This document shows, one piece after another, positions 1 through 7,526 of a stretch of 64,000 nt of DNA; the stretch's first letter is position 1, and the number at the start of each line of letters is the position of its first letter. Made by a program: the position numbers and the translations under genes. Under the pieces are notes generated by a model. The model did no database searches, was not told where the DNA came from, and was given only the letters and a program-made list of their open reading frames with translations. The DNA comes from a virus, in IMG/VR virus record IMGVR_UViG_3300005613_000027, positions 1 through 64,000 of that record; one strand, written 5' to 3'.

Positions 1-815
1 ATGTAAGCATCTAACGCCTCATCATCTTCTATGACTAATTCAGGGGGTCTATCTTCTGGAAGCATTTCATAAACACTTTGGTAAAAATTAGACCAATAAG
101 ATAAATTCAACATATCATTATTGTATTCACACGCCGGAACTCCAAATAAAGAGTCCGATGTTTTTTGACTGGCTATATATCTTATTCGCCATAAGTTACT
201 TCTAGCTATATATCTGATAATAGTACTATCAATACCAGCAATAAATGTTAAAAACTTAATTAAAATTTTATCTTTTAAAACTAAATCAGTTTCTTTTAAT
301 AAATCATCATAAGACTTCCAAAATAATTCTTTTTTATCATAATCATATGTGCAAGAAGCACATAAAAACGTCGTCTTGTCTTCCTGAGCTTTATTTTCAG
401 CAGCCATTAAAAGCTTGGAAGATTTTTTCATTCTTAATTCATTGATTTCTTTTTTTAAATTACCTATAACTCCTTTTATTCTATCTTGATGTGCTCTAAC
501 TACTGTAGTTTTAGCTAACAAAACTTCTTGGCCTTCTAATTGAGATTCTAATTTATCAATCTTCTTTTGGTCTTCCTCAGTAAATATGTTGCGATCTTTT
601 ATTAACTTTTCCAAATCTTCTGTCGACAACATGCCGCTGTTTATAGCATCATCATAAGAACTATCATAAATAAGATTGGCTCTAAGCATGACCGTATTGT
701 TAGGTTGTCTAAATTCAATACAAAAATTCTTAGAGCCATTAGTAATATACACTAATTCACGGCCAGTAAATATCTTATACAGATATCTCTCTAACTGCTC
801 ATAAGTGATATCCAT
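1..815 (-). CDS. Unknown phage protein, cut by the left edge
   Basis: An open frame of about 271 residues runs off the left edge. It starts MDITYEQLERYLYKIF, with the ATG two bases after the stop of the previous gene. The middle third is a charged helical stretch rich in K, E and L that is likely coiled coil. It is followed by a Cys pair (LCASC) and an aromatic region (WKSYDDLL). It lies third after the tail tube gene, where many tailed phages keep tail assembly genes ahead of the tape measure. I do not recognise the family, so a tail assembly role is inferred from position only. Confidence 0.75.
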   Translation of the reverse strand, partial: MDITYEQLERYLYKIFTGRELVYITNGSKNFCIEFRQPNNTVMLRANLIYDSSYDDAINSGMLSTEDLEKLIKDRNIFTEEDQKKIDKLESQLEGQEVLLAKTTVVRAHQDRIKGVIGNLKKEINELRMKKSSKLLMAAENKAQEDKTTFLCASCTYDYDKKELFWKSYDDLLKETDLVLKDKILIKFLTFIAGIDSTIIRYIARSNLWRIRYIASQKTSDSLFGVPACEYNNDMLNLSYWSNFYQSVYEMLPEDRPPELVIEDDEALDAY

Positions 816-817
816 TT

Positions 818-1582
818 TTAACTATCTTCTTTTTTAGTAGTAGGCGCTTTTTTCGCAGGCGCTTTCTTTTTCGCAGGTGTCTTTTTCTTAGTAGCTTTAG
901 TCTTAGCTTTTTCTACTTCTTCTTCTTCTTTTGCCAAAGCTTCGACAGCTTTTATAGCTTCTTCTGCTTTCTTTAATATATCAGCCTCTACTTCTCTCAT
1001 AGCCTGGGCTTCTGGTGTCTGCTCAAGAAAATTTGAGTCAAGCCCTTGCAAAAACAACATAACTTCAAATCTAGCTCTTACGGCCAGTGCTTGGCTTTTA
1101 CCGCCCAAATACTTATCATAAGAACTCCAAACTCTTGTGTCGGTTTCATCCTTAATCATACAAGCCGTTAAGTATTCTAATCTTGCATCGTCTGATATCT
1201 GCTCACAAGTATTATTCATGGGACCATTTAATCTTTGATTCCACTGAAATAATTCTTCCCTTGCTTGAGCAACTTCAATAGCAAGTGTTCTTTTCTCTTC
1301 TGAAGAACCAGCGTTGTTAAGTGCTGTTATTTTATCATTTAGATTGTTAGTTAATTCTTGTGCACGCTGTTCAAACTCAGGACCTATAATACCTCTCCGC
1401 ATTAAAATATCCATCATTTCAGCGCTTGTAGTAATCCCTTCCATCAAGCATTTAGTATACGTTTTACTATAATGCCAATCTGCACCTCTAATATCTTCAG
1501 CAGCAGGGGCAGCTATATAATAAACACTTTCTTCATCTGGCCCAAAAAAACTTCGTCTGTCATCTTTTTTTTCTTCTACCAT
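818..1582 (-). CDS. Putative tail assembly protein with Lys/Ala-rich tail
   Basis: This 254-residue protein has a strong GGAGGAGG ribosome binding site. The body is mostly helical and acidic. The last ~30 residues are a low-complexity basic tail of KKK, TPA and APAKK units, like histone H1 or phage DNA-binding tails. It lies second after the tail tube gene, the slot where tail assembly chaperones usually sit. No slippery-site fusion with its neighbour is obvious. Chaperone is a positional guess; the basic tail could instead bind DNA or an acidic partner. Confidence 0.6.
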   Translation of the reverse strand: MVEEKKDDRRSFFGPDEESVYYIAAPAAEDIRGADWHYSKTYTKCLMEGITTSAEMMDILMRRGIIGPEFEQRAQELTNNLNDKITALNNAGSSEEKRTLAIEVAQAREELFQWNQRLNGPMNNTCEQISDDARLEYLTACMIKDETDTRVWSSYDKYLGGKSQALAVRARFEVMLFLQGLDSNFLEQTPEAQAMREVEADILKKAEEAIKAVEALAKEEEEVEKAKTKATKKKTPAKKKAPAKKAPTTKKEDS

Positions 1583-1617
1583 AGTAACGATCCTCCTCCG
1601 TTGCCTTCTCTATTTAT

Positions 1618-1866
1618 TTATCGCTGAGGAATCTCAACAATGTCCTCAGCAGTAGCCTTATATTCCACATCATAATGATCTAGTCTCTTTTTAATAGTTC
1701 TTATACAATTATTACCTACTCTAAGAATTTTTGATCTAAGAACTTTATAAGTATCTGGGGTAGGGCATGCTACTTGCGCATAGTCAAGAACGGACTCGAA
1801 CATTCTTGTTACTTCTTCTTCCACCACTTTATTTAATTTTTCCTTACTTTTTTCTTTAACTACCAT
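1618..1866 (-). CDS. Small protein after tail tube, possible tail chaperone
   Basis: This protein has about 82 residues and starts MVVKEKSKEK. An ATG ten codons upstream (1896) is less likely: the bases between hold a GGGAGGAG ribosome binding site for the inner ATG, and a terminator hairpin touches the upstream one. The protein is short, charged and helical (VVEEEVTRMFESVLDYAQVA), with two Cys. Size and position directly after the tail tube gene fit the first of two tail assembly chaperones. No sequence motif proves this. Confidence 0.6.
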   Translation of the reverse strand: MVVKEKSKEKLNKVVEEEVTRMFESVLDYAQVACPTPDTYKVLRSKILRVGNNCIRTIKKRLDHYDVEYKATAEDIVEIPQR

Positions 1867-1897
1867 AGCCTCTAACTCCTCCCATAAAAATTTCATA

Positions 1898-1926
1898 GAT
1901 GGGTGGCATTATTAGTGCCACCCATC
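1898..1926 (-). terminator. Stem-loop after the tail tube gene
   Basis: A perfect 11-bp stem (GATGGGTGGCA paired with TGCCACCCATC) with a 7-base loop lies just past the tail tube stop codon. Read on the minus strand it is followed by TATGAAATTTTT, a short U-rich stretch. It probably ends or thins transcripts of the highly expressed tail tube gene. Confidence 0.75.
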
Positions 1927-1941
1927 TTCCTTCTAATCCTA

Positions 1942-3543
1942 TTATCCGTTTCTTCTAATTTTAAAATCTGTGGTAATATGATCGATATCAAAATCACCTT
2001 TTACAACATACAAGTCATTAGTAGACCTGAAACCAAAGGTTTGTGTCATATTAGCACCCATATCCAGCGTAGCACCTTCATCAGTGATCTTTAAATGTTC
2101 AACAACAATGGTTTTAAGAGCACGTTCCTGCTCTCCAGCACCCACATACACGGCTTCTGTACCATTATTCCAGTAACTTTGACCGACTAAAGTAGAATCA
2201 GAAGCAACAGTTCTAAGAGCTCCAGTTCCACCAGCTTCTTCGTCGGTTTGAGCATAAACTTTGACCACTAACTTCAGATCTTCAGATCTCATTAAATCAG
2301 CAAGATCGATATCATCCAAAGTATTATTTTCAAATGCTGTTAATTGGTCAGCAACCTTAGACCAGTTCTCAAGATCACCTGCTGTGGTATCAACCGTTAC
2401 CGTAATAGGAATCGGCAATGTCAGCGGACGATCATATGGACTAAGATGTCCTAATTCAGCAAGAGCTTCACGAGTAAGATCTGCTGTAATAGTGCAACCT
2501 GTTAGTCTCCAAGCAATGTCCCAATCGGCATCGTTAGGACCAACAATATAAACTTCTACCTGCCCCTGTCTAAGAGCACCCAGAAAATCAGGCCTGTCTG
2601 CATCTGCTAATGCTGTAAAATACGTGTCAGATGAGCCACTACCATAAGCATCAGCAGCATAAGCTACCTCAACTACATCACCAACCGCAAAACTTGATCC
2701 AGTTGGAAACCATAGTCTGTGAGGACCACCTGCAGCATCATAACCGAAGTCACTTGCAAGCGCAACACCTACTGTAGCTGATACTTCAATATTAGTAACT
2801 TCAGTAGCAGAAGTATCATACCAAGTTGCTGCTGGTGCACCATCATCATTTTTTCTCAAAAATGCTAGCTTACCAGTAGACAGTGTAGGAATAGCAACAC
2901 CAGACGCAATAGTTAGATCAACATATCCTGCTGTAATATCATCTGAATCTAGTGTATAACTGTCAAAGTTTACAAATTTTGCAGCATTCAGCAACCACAT
3001 CTTATTGTCCGTCTCAGCTCCGTAGTTCTCAGTGGCGTTAGCGCCAGTAGTATAACCAAACTCCAAACTATTGACGTAAACTTCATCTAAGAACAACGTC
3101 TGATCAATATTATTTGCCAACGTTCCTAATGAGCATTCGTCTTGAACAGGAGCCCAAATAGTAACACCCGGCAAGTTACCACACACAATAGCAAAGTCAG
3201 CTAGTGCCACACCATGCAGGTATGGGCCGACTTCAGCAAGCTGTGTACCACTAACAACAACTAAATTACCATTAGTAGAAGTAGCAGTAATATCCATGGC
3301 TTTTTTAGCAGGTGATAATTGAGCTAAAGTTGCGAGCGTGCGGACATCACCAAAATCATTGGTGTTTATTGTTACCGCCACCGCAGGAACATCGTCAACA
3401 ACATCGATAATATCTAAGTGTCCAAGTTCAAAGATGTCTTCAGACGTAAAAGTCGTAGTGCTTCCCAAGGATTGTACTCTGTAAAGTACTTCGCCATTGC
3501 ACCATACAGATTGACTCGCATAAATTATTCTATTTCTAGCCAT
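1942..3543 (-). CDS. Major tail tube protein, internally duplicated
   Basis: This 533-residue structural protein is rich in A, D, T, V and G, as expected of a beta-sandwich virion protein. The motif ELGHL occurs at residues 39-43 and again at 363-367. Each copy is followed by similar strands (VPAVAVTINT and LPIPITVTVD) and a similar helix (RTLATLAQL and SKVADQL), so the protein looks like two fused tail-tube domains. T5 pb6 and P74-26 tail tubes are known fusions of this kind that build trimeric rings. It lies between connector genes and the chaperone slot, with a 157-bp leader and a terminator, fitting high expression. No sheath gene is seen. Family assignment is inferred from layout and repeat structure. 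Confidence 0.75.
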   Translation of the reverse strand: MARNRIIYASQSVWCNGEVLYRVQSLGSTTTFTSEDIFELGHLDIIDVVDDVPAVAVTINTNDFGDVRTLATLAQLSPAKKAMDITATSTNGNLVVVSGTQLAEVGPYLHGVALADFAIVCGNLPGVTIWAPVQDECSLGTLANNIDQTLFLDEVYVNSLEFGYTTGANATENYGAETDNKMWLLNAAKFVNFDSYTLDSDDITAGYVDLTIASGVAIPTLSTGKLAFLRKNDDGAPAATWYDTSATEVTNIEVSATVGVALASDFGYDAAGGPHRLWFPTGSSFAVGDVVEVAYAADAYGSGSSDTYFTALADADRPDFLGALRQGQVEVYIVGPNDADWDIAWRLTGCTITADLTREALAELGHLSPYDRPLTLPIPITVTVDTTAGDLENWSKVADQLTAFENNTLDDIDLADLMRSEDLKLVVKVYAQTDEEAGGTGALRTVASDSTLVGQSYWNNGTEAVYVGAGEQERALKTIVVEHLKITDEGATLDMGANMTQTFGFRSTNDLYVVKGDFDIDHITTDFKIRRNG

Positions 3544-3578
3544 AATCTTTCAATCCTCCTATTTATACGTTTTCAATA

Positions 3579-3595
3579 AATACCAGGTTGGTATT
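3579..3595 (-). other. Small hairpin in the tail tube leader
   Basis: The 157-bp gap before the tail tube gene holds no gene. It contains a perfect 7-bp stem (AATACCA and TGGTATT) with a 3-base loop. A TATAAATAGGAGG sequence follows, ahead of the ATG. The hairpin may protect the leader of an abundant mRNA or be part of a late promoter region. TATAAATA matches the T4 late promoter consensus, but in DNA this A+T-rich that means little. Confidence 0.3.
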
Positions 3596-3700
3596 AAATC
3601 AATCCTTATTATTATCAACAAACTGAGGCTAGTTTGGCGATAATAAACCATTCCCTTTTCAAAAGTATATTCCTCTATTATTACAGAGGTTAGTTAAATA

Positions 3701-4639
3701 TTACACTTCAGTATATGTAACTAAATCAAAACTTATTTTAGATCTATAAGCATTTAGATCGCTTAACATAACTTCATCCCTTGCTCTAGTCATAATTAAT
3801 GGTAAATTAACATGCCTAGCTGTTACATTCTCAAACTGCATATAACCTACATATCCTTTTATACCGCTTCTATCAAATAAAGTGGTTAGTTTATTCATGT
3901 TTTCTTTTCTTCCATACCAAGTACCATCATAATCTAAAATTGTTCCTAATGGAAAATCAAATAATATATAACTTCTCAAATATAATCCATCATAAAGTGT
4001 TTCCACTAAATCATTTCTTTCAGCGGTATTAGATGCAAATACATGTATATCAACCTTTCTTGTAATTTTTTTACCAGGGCCTAATTGATACCCAGTCTTG
4101 TCAGTACCATGAATATCTACAACAACAACAGGTGGATCGGCTGCTTCAATGGCTGCCCATTCATCAACTAAACTTACATAATGCCAGTAATAATCAACAG
4201 ATGTAGGCGTCACAGTACCTGAAGTTATTACTCTTCCATCTAAATAATCTATCATATATTCACTATCACTAATACCACTTCCTAAAGGATCGTATACAGT
4301 TATCCTATCAGACTGCTCAGGCGTACCTGTAATTGTTGTACCATCAGCCCTTGTACCCACTACTGTTGCAAAAGGTTCACATCTATTATCAACACTTGAA
4401 ACTGAATCAAGATACGCCCACCCTCTACCTCTTTCTGTAGGGGTCGGAACCATATCTGTTAATGCCACATATACATAACTATCATAACTGTTTGTAGTAC
4501 TATTCCAAGAAGACAATTCTTCTGAAAATTCTAAAGGGATACCCTCTTCTATCTCAATAAAATTACACAGAACCACTTCTTTAAGATAATAATATAAACT
4601 TAAGTCTTCTTTTCTAAAACTTTTCATTTCATAGCTCAT
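3701..4639 (-). CDS. Virion structural protein near the head-tail junction
   Basis: This 312-residue protein has an N-terminal helical part (residues ~1-25) and then a beta-rich part with many Y, D and T (IDYLDGRVITSGTV). A C-terminal module carries VVVVDIHGTDKTGYQLG and KVDIHVFASN. The ATG overlaps the previous stop by one base, so it is translated with the 213-residue gene before it. Its place between connector-like genes and the tail tube fits a tail terminator or neck protein. I do not recognise the family. Confidence 0.6.
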   Translation of the reverse strand: MSYEMKSFRKEDLSLYYYLKEVVLCNFIEIEEGIPLEFSEELSSWNSTTNSYDSYVYVALTDMVPTPTERGRGWAYLDSVSSVDNRCEPFATVVGTRADGTTITGTPEQSDRITVYDPLGSGISDSEYMIDYLDGRVITSGTVTPTSVDYYWHYVSLVDEWAAIEAADPPVVVVDIHGTDKTGYQLGPGKKITRKVDIHVFASNTAERNDLVETLYDGLYLRSYILFDFPLGTILDYDGTWYGRKENMNKLTTLFDRSGIKGYVGYMQFENVTARHVNLPLIMTRARDEVMLSDLNAYRSKISFDLVTYTEV

Positions 4640-5280
4640 TATACTGACCTCTTATATCTTTTAATTGCTGTTTTAGTTGCTGTTTTAACCCATCTATCAA
4701 AATTATCTTTTACCCAACCTATTCCCTCGTCTAATATACGAATAGGAGGAGTATTAGAAAAAGGATATCTAGTTAAATAATTTCTTCTGCCAAATACTCT
4801 TAATTCTGCTGATCTTACATTTGCATCATACCTCATTAAATATATTATTTCTTTTTTAGGCACACTTGTATCTAAAGGTTCTCTACTTATAATTTTTTTA
4901 CCAAACATTTTTTCATAATCATCAAGAGACACCTCGACATAAACACCAGCAGTTCCTTCTAAAATTTGTTCAATAACTCTCATTTTACTACCACTAAAAT
5001 CAAAAGTATCCATGTCTGGCACCACAAACCTATATCCACCCTTAACTTCTTCAATATATTCAAAACTATTTAATCTTTGTATAAATTCATCTCTATATTT
5101 TGGAAGTAAAGGGTTCGTTTTACTTTTCCTATTACGAACCACCAATTCAGTATCATAAGTAATCATTATAACATCCTTTACTTCCTCAACACCTTGTTCA
5201 AATTCCTTATATAATTCTTCTTTTACCATAGAATCATATAACTTTATTGTTTTAACTACTGATCCGTGTAAATTTTTCAC
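4639..5280 (-). CDS. Unknown neck or tail-completion candidate
   Basis: This 213-residue mixed alpha/beta protein is basic at the C-terminus (KTATKTAIKRYKRSV). It starts one base after the preceding stop and overlaps the next gene. The long N-terminal helix (VKEELYKEFEQGVEEV) and the position between head-tail adaptor candidates and the tail tube gene suggest a neck or tail-completion role, in the manner of HK97 gp10-type proteins. No motif confirms that. Confidence 0.55.
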   Translation of the reverse strand: MKNLHGSVVKTIKLYDSMVKEELYKEFEQGVEEVKDVIMITYDTELVVRNRKSKTNPLLPKYRDEFIQRLNSFEYIEEVKGGYRFVVPDMDTFDFSGSKMRVIEQILEGTAGVYVEVSLDDYEKMFGKKIISREPLDTSVPKKEIIYLMRYDANVRSAELRVFGRRNYLTRYPFSNTPPIRILDEGIGWVKDNFDRWVKTATKTAIKRYKRSV

Positions 5281-5281
5281 T

Positions 5282-5854
5282 TTATGTATATTCCTTAACT
5301 ATTTCATCAGTAGAAACCTTAGGCTTCTCAGTCGTAAATGCTGTTATTATTAACACAGACTGATTACCAAGCCCTCTCAATATAGGAGGTCTAGACACTT
5401 TACAATCAACACCATCAACAACTAAATAATCACAATCTTTAAACGTATCAAAATATTTTGGATGAGCTTTTAACTGAACAATAGTAGATCCTTCTGTACC
5501 AGCAGGAGTATAAACCATTTGATTACCAGTACCACGAGCATTTGGGTCCCAAATTACTAAACAATCCACCCATCTTTTCCGTTTAGTTTCTATATAACCT
5601 TTACCCTTACATATGGGACAACGGCCCCTTAAAAAATATTTATATTTAGTAATATCATTTTTAGCTTGGGCCTCAGCTGGAGTCCATTTACATTTGCCTG
5701 TTGAGCTGGCTGTCATTTTATCATAATAACAGTTTGGACATTCACTTTTGATAGGCTGTCTGTAAACAAGAACCTTACGGCTAAGACCCTTAATTACATC
5801 TCGGATCGACTTTCTAAATTTTCGCTTTGTTTTAGGTCTTATTCTGCTTCTCAT
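5282..5854 (-). CDS. Zinc-finger protein in the connector cluster
   Basis: This 190-residue protein has a strongly basic N-terminus (RSRIRPKTKRKFRKS). Two Cys pairs, CPNC and CPICKGKGY, lie about 45 residues apart and form a likely zinc-binding knuckle resembling the DnaJ type. The rest is beta-rich (DYLVVDGVDCKVSRPP). Neighbours on both sides are connector or neck candidates, so this is probably a virion or assembly protein that uses zinc for stability. I cannot name the family. Confidence 0.6.
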   Translation of the reverse strand: MRSRIRPKTKRKFRKSIRDVIKGLSRKVLVYRQPIKSECPNCYYDKMTASSTGKCKWTPAEAQAKNDITKYKYFLRGRCPICKGKGYIETKRKRWVDCLVIWDPNARGTGNQMVYTPAGTEGSTIVQLKAHPKYFDTFKDCDYLVVDGVDCKVSRPPILRGLGNQSVLIITAFTTEKPKVSTDEIVKEYT

Positions 5855-5878
5855 TGTTCAGCTCCTACTGGTCGCTAA

Positions 5879-6829
5879 TTAATCTATTAATACTCCTTCT
5901 ATCCCAGTTAATATTAATGATTGTGTTAACTTATCTAATCTCCTTTGTAAATTATCTAATAACGCTCTTCTTGTTTCAAGACCTGGACTTGGATCATATC
6001 TTGATCCTTCATCCGCTATCCTTGCCCCATCCTCACCACTATCATGCCATACTTCTAAATACAACAACTCTATAGCAGTTTGAAGCATGTATGCTTCAGA
6101 AGTGGCTGTAATTGTAGTTAATCCTACTGGAGGCGGACAATTATCATACGCCTCCATTATTTGTCTGTCAGACCAACGGAATGTATAATACCATATATCA
6201 ACACCATATTCTATACCGCCGGACCAAGTTGTAATGGCTATGTCTTCATCAAATATCAAAAATCTGTAACCATTTATAGTCGGATCTGTGTTATCATTCA
6301 TAGATCGTCCTGCCATAGTTACCATTACAGGATAGCCTTTTTCATCCAACTCATAGGTTTTATTATCAAAATGAATAGAGGACGCCGCTTCTTCTCCATA
6401 TTCTCTACGCAGTCCAAGTGGATCACCTATTAATCTCCTAATTCTATCTATAATAAGTTGATCTGCTGTTCCATATGCTATTTCAGGTGGAAATAGCGGA
6501 TTATAAAACAAATCACCGGGCTCTCCCAATACAGGATCTGACCAACCACTATATGTACCTGTACCATAATTTACATATCTTGAAATATACCAGCTTGTTG
6601 ACAATCCATTATCATCGTAAATTGAATAATTGGTAACACCCTCATCCAGAAGTATAGGATGGCCATCCACAACAGGTAGACCAGCACCAGGAAGTAAATT
6701 ATAAGGACCGCCAGCACCACTTAAAGTTGCTGGTAAACTAGTAGTATCAGATCTAGCAACTTCTATGTAATCATATATTATTTTAACTGTATTTACATCG
6801 CTTACCGTAAACGATAATTTAACACCCAT
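5879..6829 (-). CDS. Head-tail adaptor candidate with long beta-rich front
   Basis: This 316-residue protein has two parts. The N-terminal ~200 residues are beta-rich. The C-terminal ~80 residues are helical (TAIELLYLEVWHDSGEDGARI, then a helix with RRALLDNLQRRLDKL), as in head-tail adaptors that add a ring beneath the portal. It lies next to the other neck candidates. A homing endonuclease gene separates it from the fibre block. Adaptor is a moderate inference from the helical end and gene order. Confidence 0.55.
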   Translation of the reverse strand: MGVKLSFTVSDVNTVKIIYDYIEVARSDTTSLPATLSGAGGPYNLLPGAGLPVVDGHPILLDEGVTNYSIYDDNGLSTSWYISRYVNYGTGTYSGWSDPVLGEPGDLFYNPLFPPEIAYGTADQLIIDRIRRLIGDPLGLRREYGEEAASSIHFDNKTYELDEKGYPVMVTMAGRSMNDNTDPTINGYRFLIFDEDIAITTWSGGIEYGVDIWYYTFRWSDRQIMEAYDNCPPPVGLTTITATSEAYMLQTAIELLYLEVWHDSGEDGARIADEGSRYDPSPGLETRRALLDNLQRRLDKLTQSLILTGIEGVLID

Positions 6830-6830
6830 T

Positions 6831-7517
6831 TTACACCTCCATTAAACCTTTGTCTTCGTATTCATCATGATATCTACATTTATATCCCTTATGATGGTTT
6901 CGTTTCTTTTTAGCACATTTAACCAAATGTGAAGCACATAAATTATATTTTCTACAAAAATCCCGTATTCCTTTTATTACAAACTCATTACCATTTAAAT
7001 CTGTTATAACATATTTTTTAGATGTTGGATTATCTGGTCCAAAAACCCTAAAAAATACATGATCAGAGCCCTTCGGAATATTAGTAAGTTGCTTCGTCCT
7101 GGCTTCATAAGAAAGCTTTCTTCCTTTATTAGCATTAGAAATTTTTTTACGGGTTTCTATACTTACCTTCCTACCCAAAGCTTTTTTAGCTATTTTCATT
7201 TTTGTTTTTTTAGACAGTTTACGGCCAAATGAACCATTACCGCCGTATGATAAATTATAACCACCGTTGCTAAAAGAATTATATTGTTTAACATAATGAA
7301 ATTCCATTTCATCTAATTCTTCTTTAGAATCACAATGTTCTAAGATTTCCCAATCAAAATTTTCTTTGCTATATTTTTTTATAGCTCTTCTAAAATAATA
7401 ATCAACAGTTGAATTTTCATGTCTGTATCTTCGCTTAGACAATTTTTCAACAGTTTGACCTATGTAAATTTTTCCATTAACCTTATTAACCGCTTTATAT
7501 ATTATACCAAAATTCAT
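6831..7517 (-). CDS. GIY-YIG homing endonuclease with NUMOD-type repeats
   Basis: This 228-residue protein begins with a GIY-YIG nuclease domain: IIYKAVN at residues 5-11 and KIYIGQT at about 16-22, then conserved R and H positions and a Glu in the EMEFHYVKQY helix. After it come NUMOD3-type DNA-binding repeats (GRKLSKKTKMKIAKKALGRK, GRKLSYEARTKQ) and a C-terminal NUMOD1-like helix-turn-helix (IRDFCRKYNLCASHL). It fills the space between two structural genes almost exactly (1 and 9 bases). Its role is to cut DNA lacking the gene and so spread it. It is intact. Confidence 0.9.
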   Translation of the reverse strand: MNFGIIYKAVNKVNGKIYIGQTVEKLSKRRYRHENSTVDYYFRRAIKKYSKENFDWEILEHCDSKEELDEMEFHYVKQYNSFSNGGYNLSYGGNGSFGRKLSKKTKMKIAKKALGRKVSIETRKKISNANKGRKLSYEARTKQLTNIPKGSDHVFFRVFGPDNPTSKKYVITDLNGNEFVIKGIRDFCRKYNLCASHLVKCAKKKRNHHKGYKCRYHDEYEDKGLMEV

Positions 7518-7526
7518 AATATCTCC

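Noticed and set aside
1903-2094. Plus-strand open frames across the window, such as the one here and at 22680-23144 or 9015-9446
   Set aside because: They lie fully opposite supported minus-strand genes, lack ribosome binding sites and have unlikely compositions. No plus-strand gene was supported.
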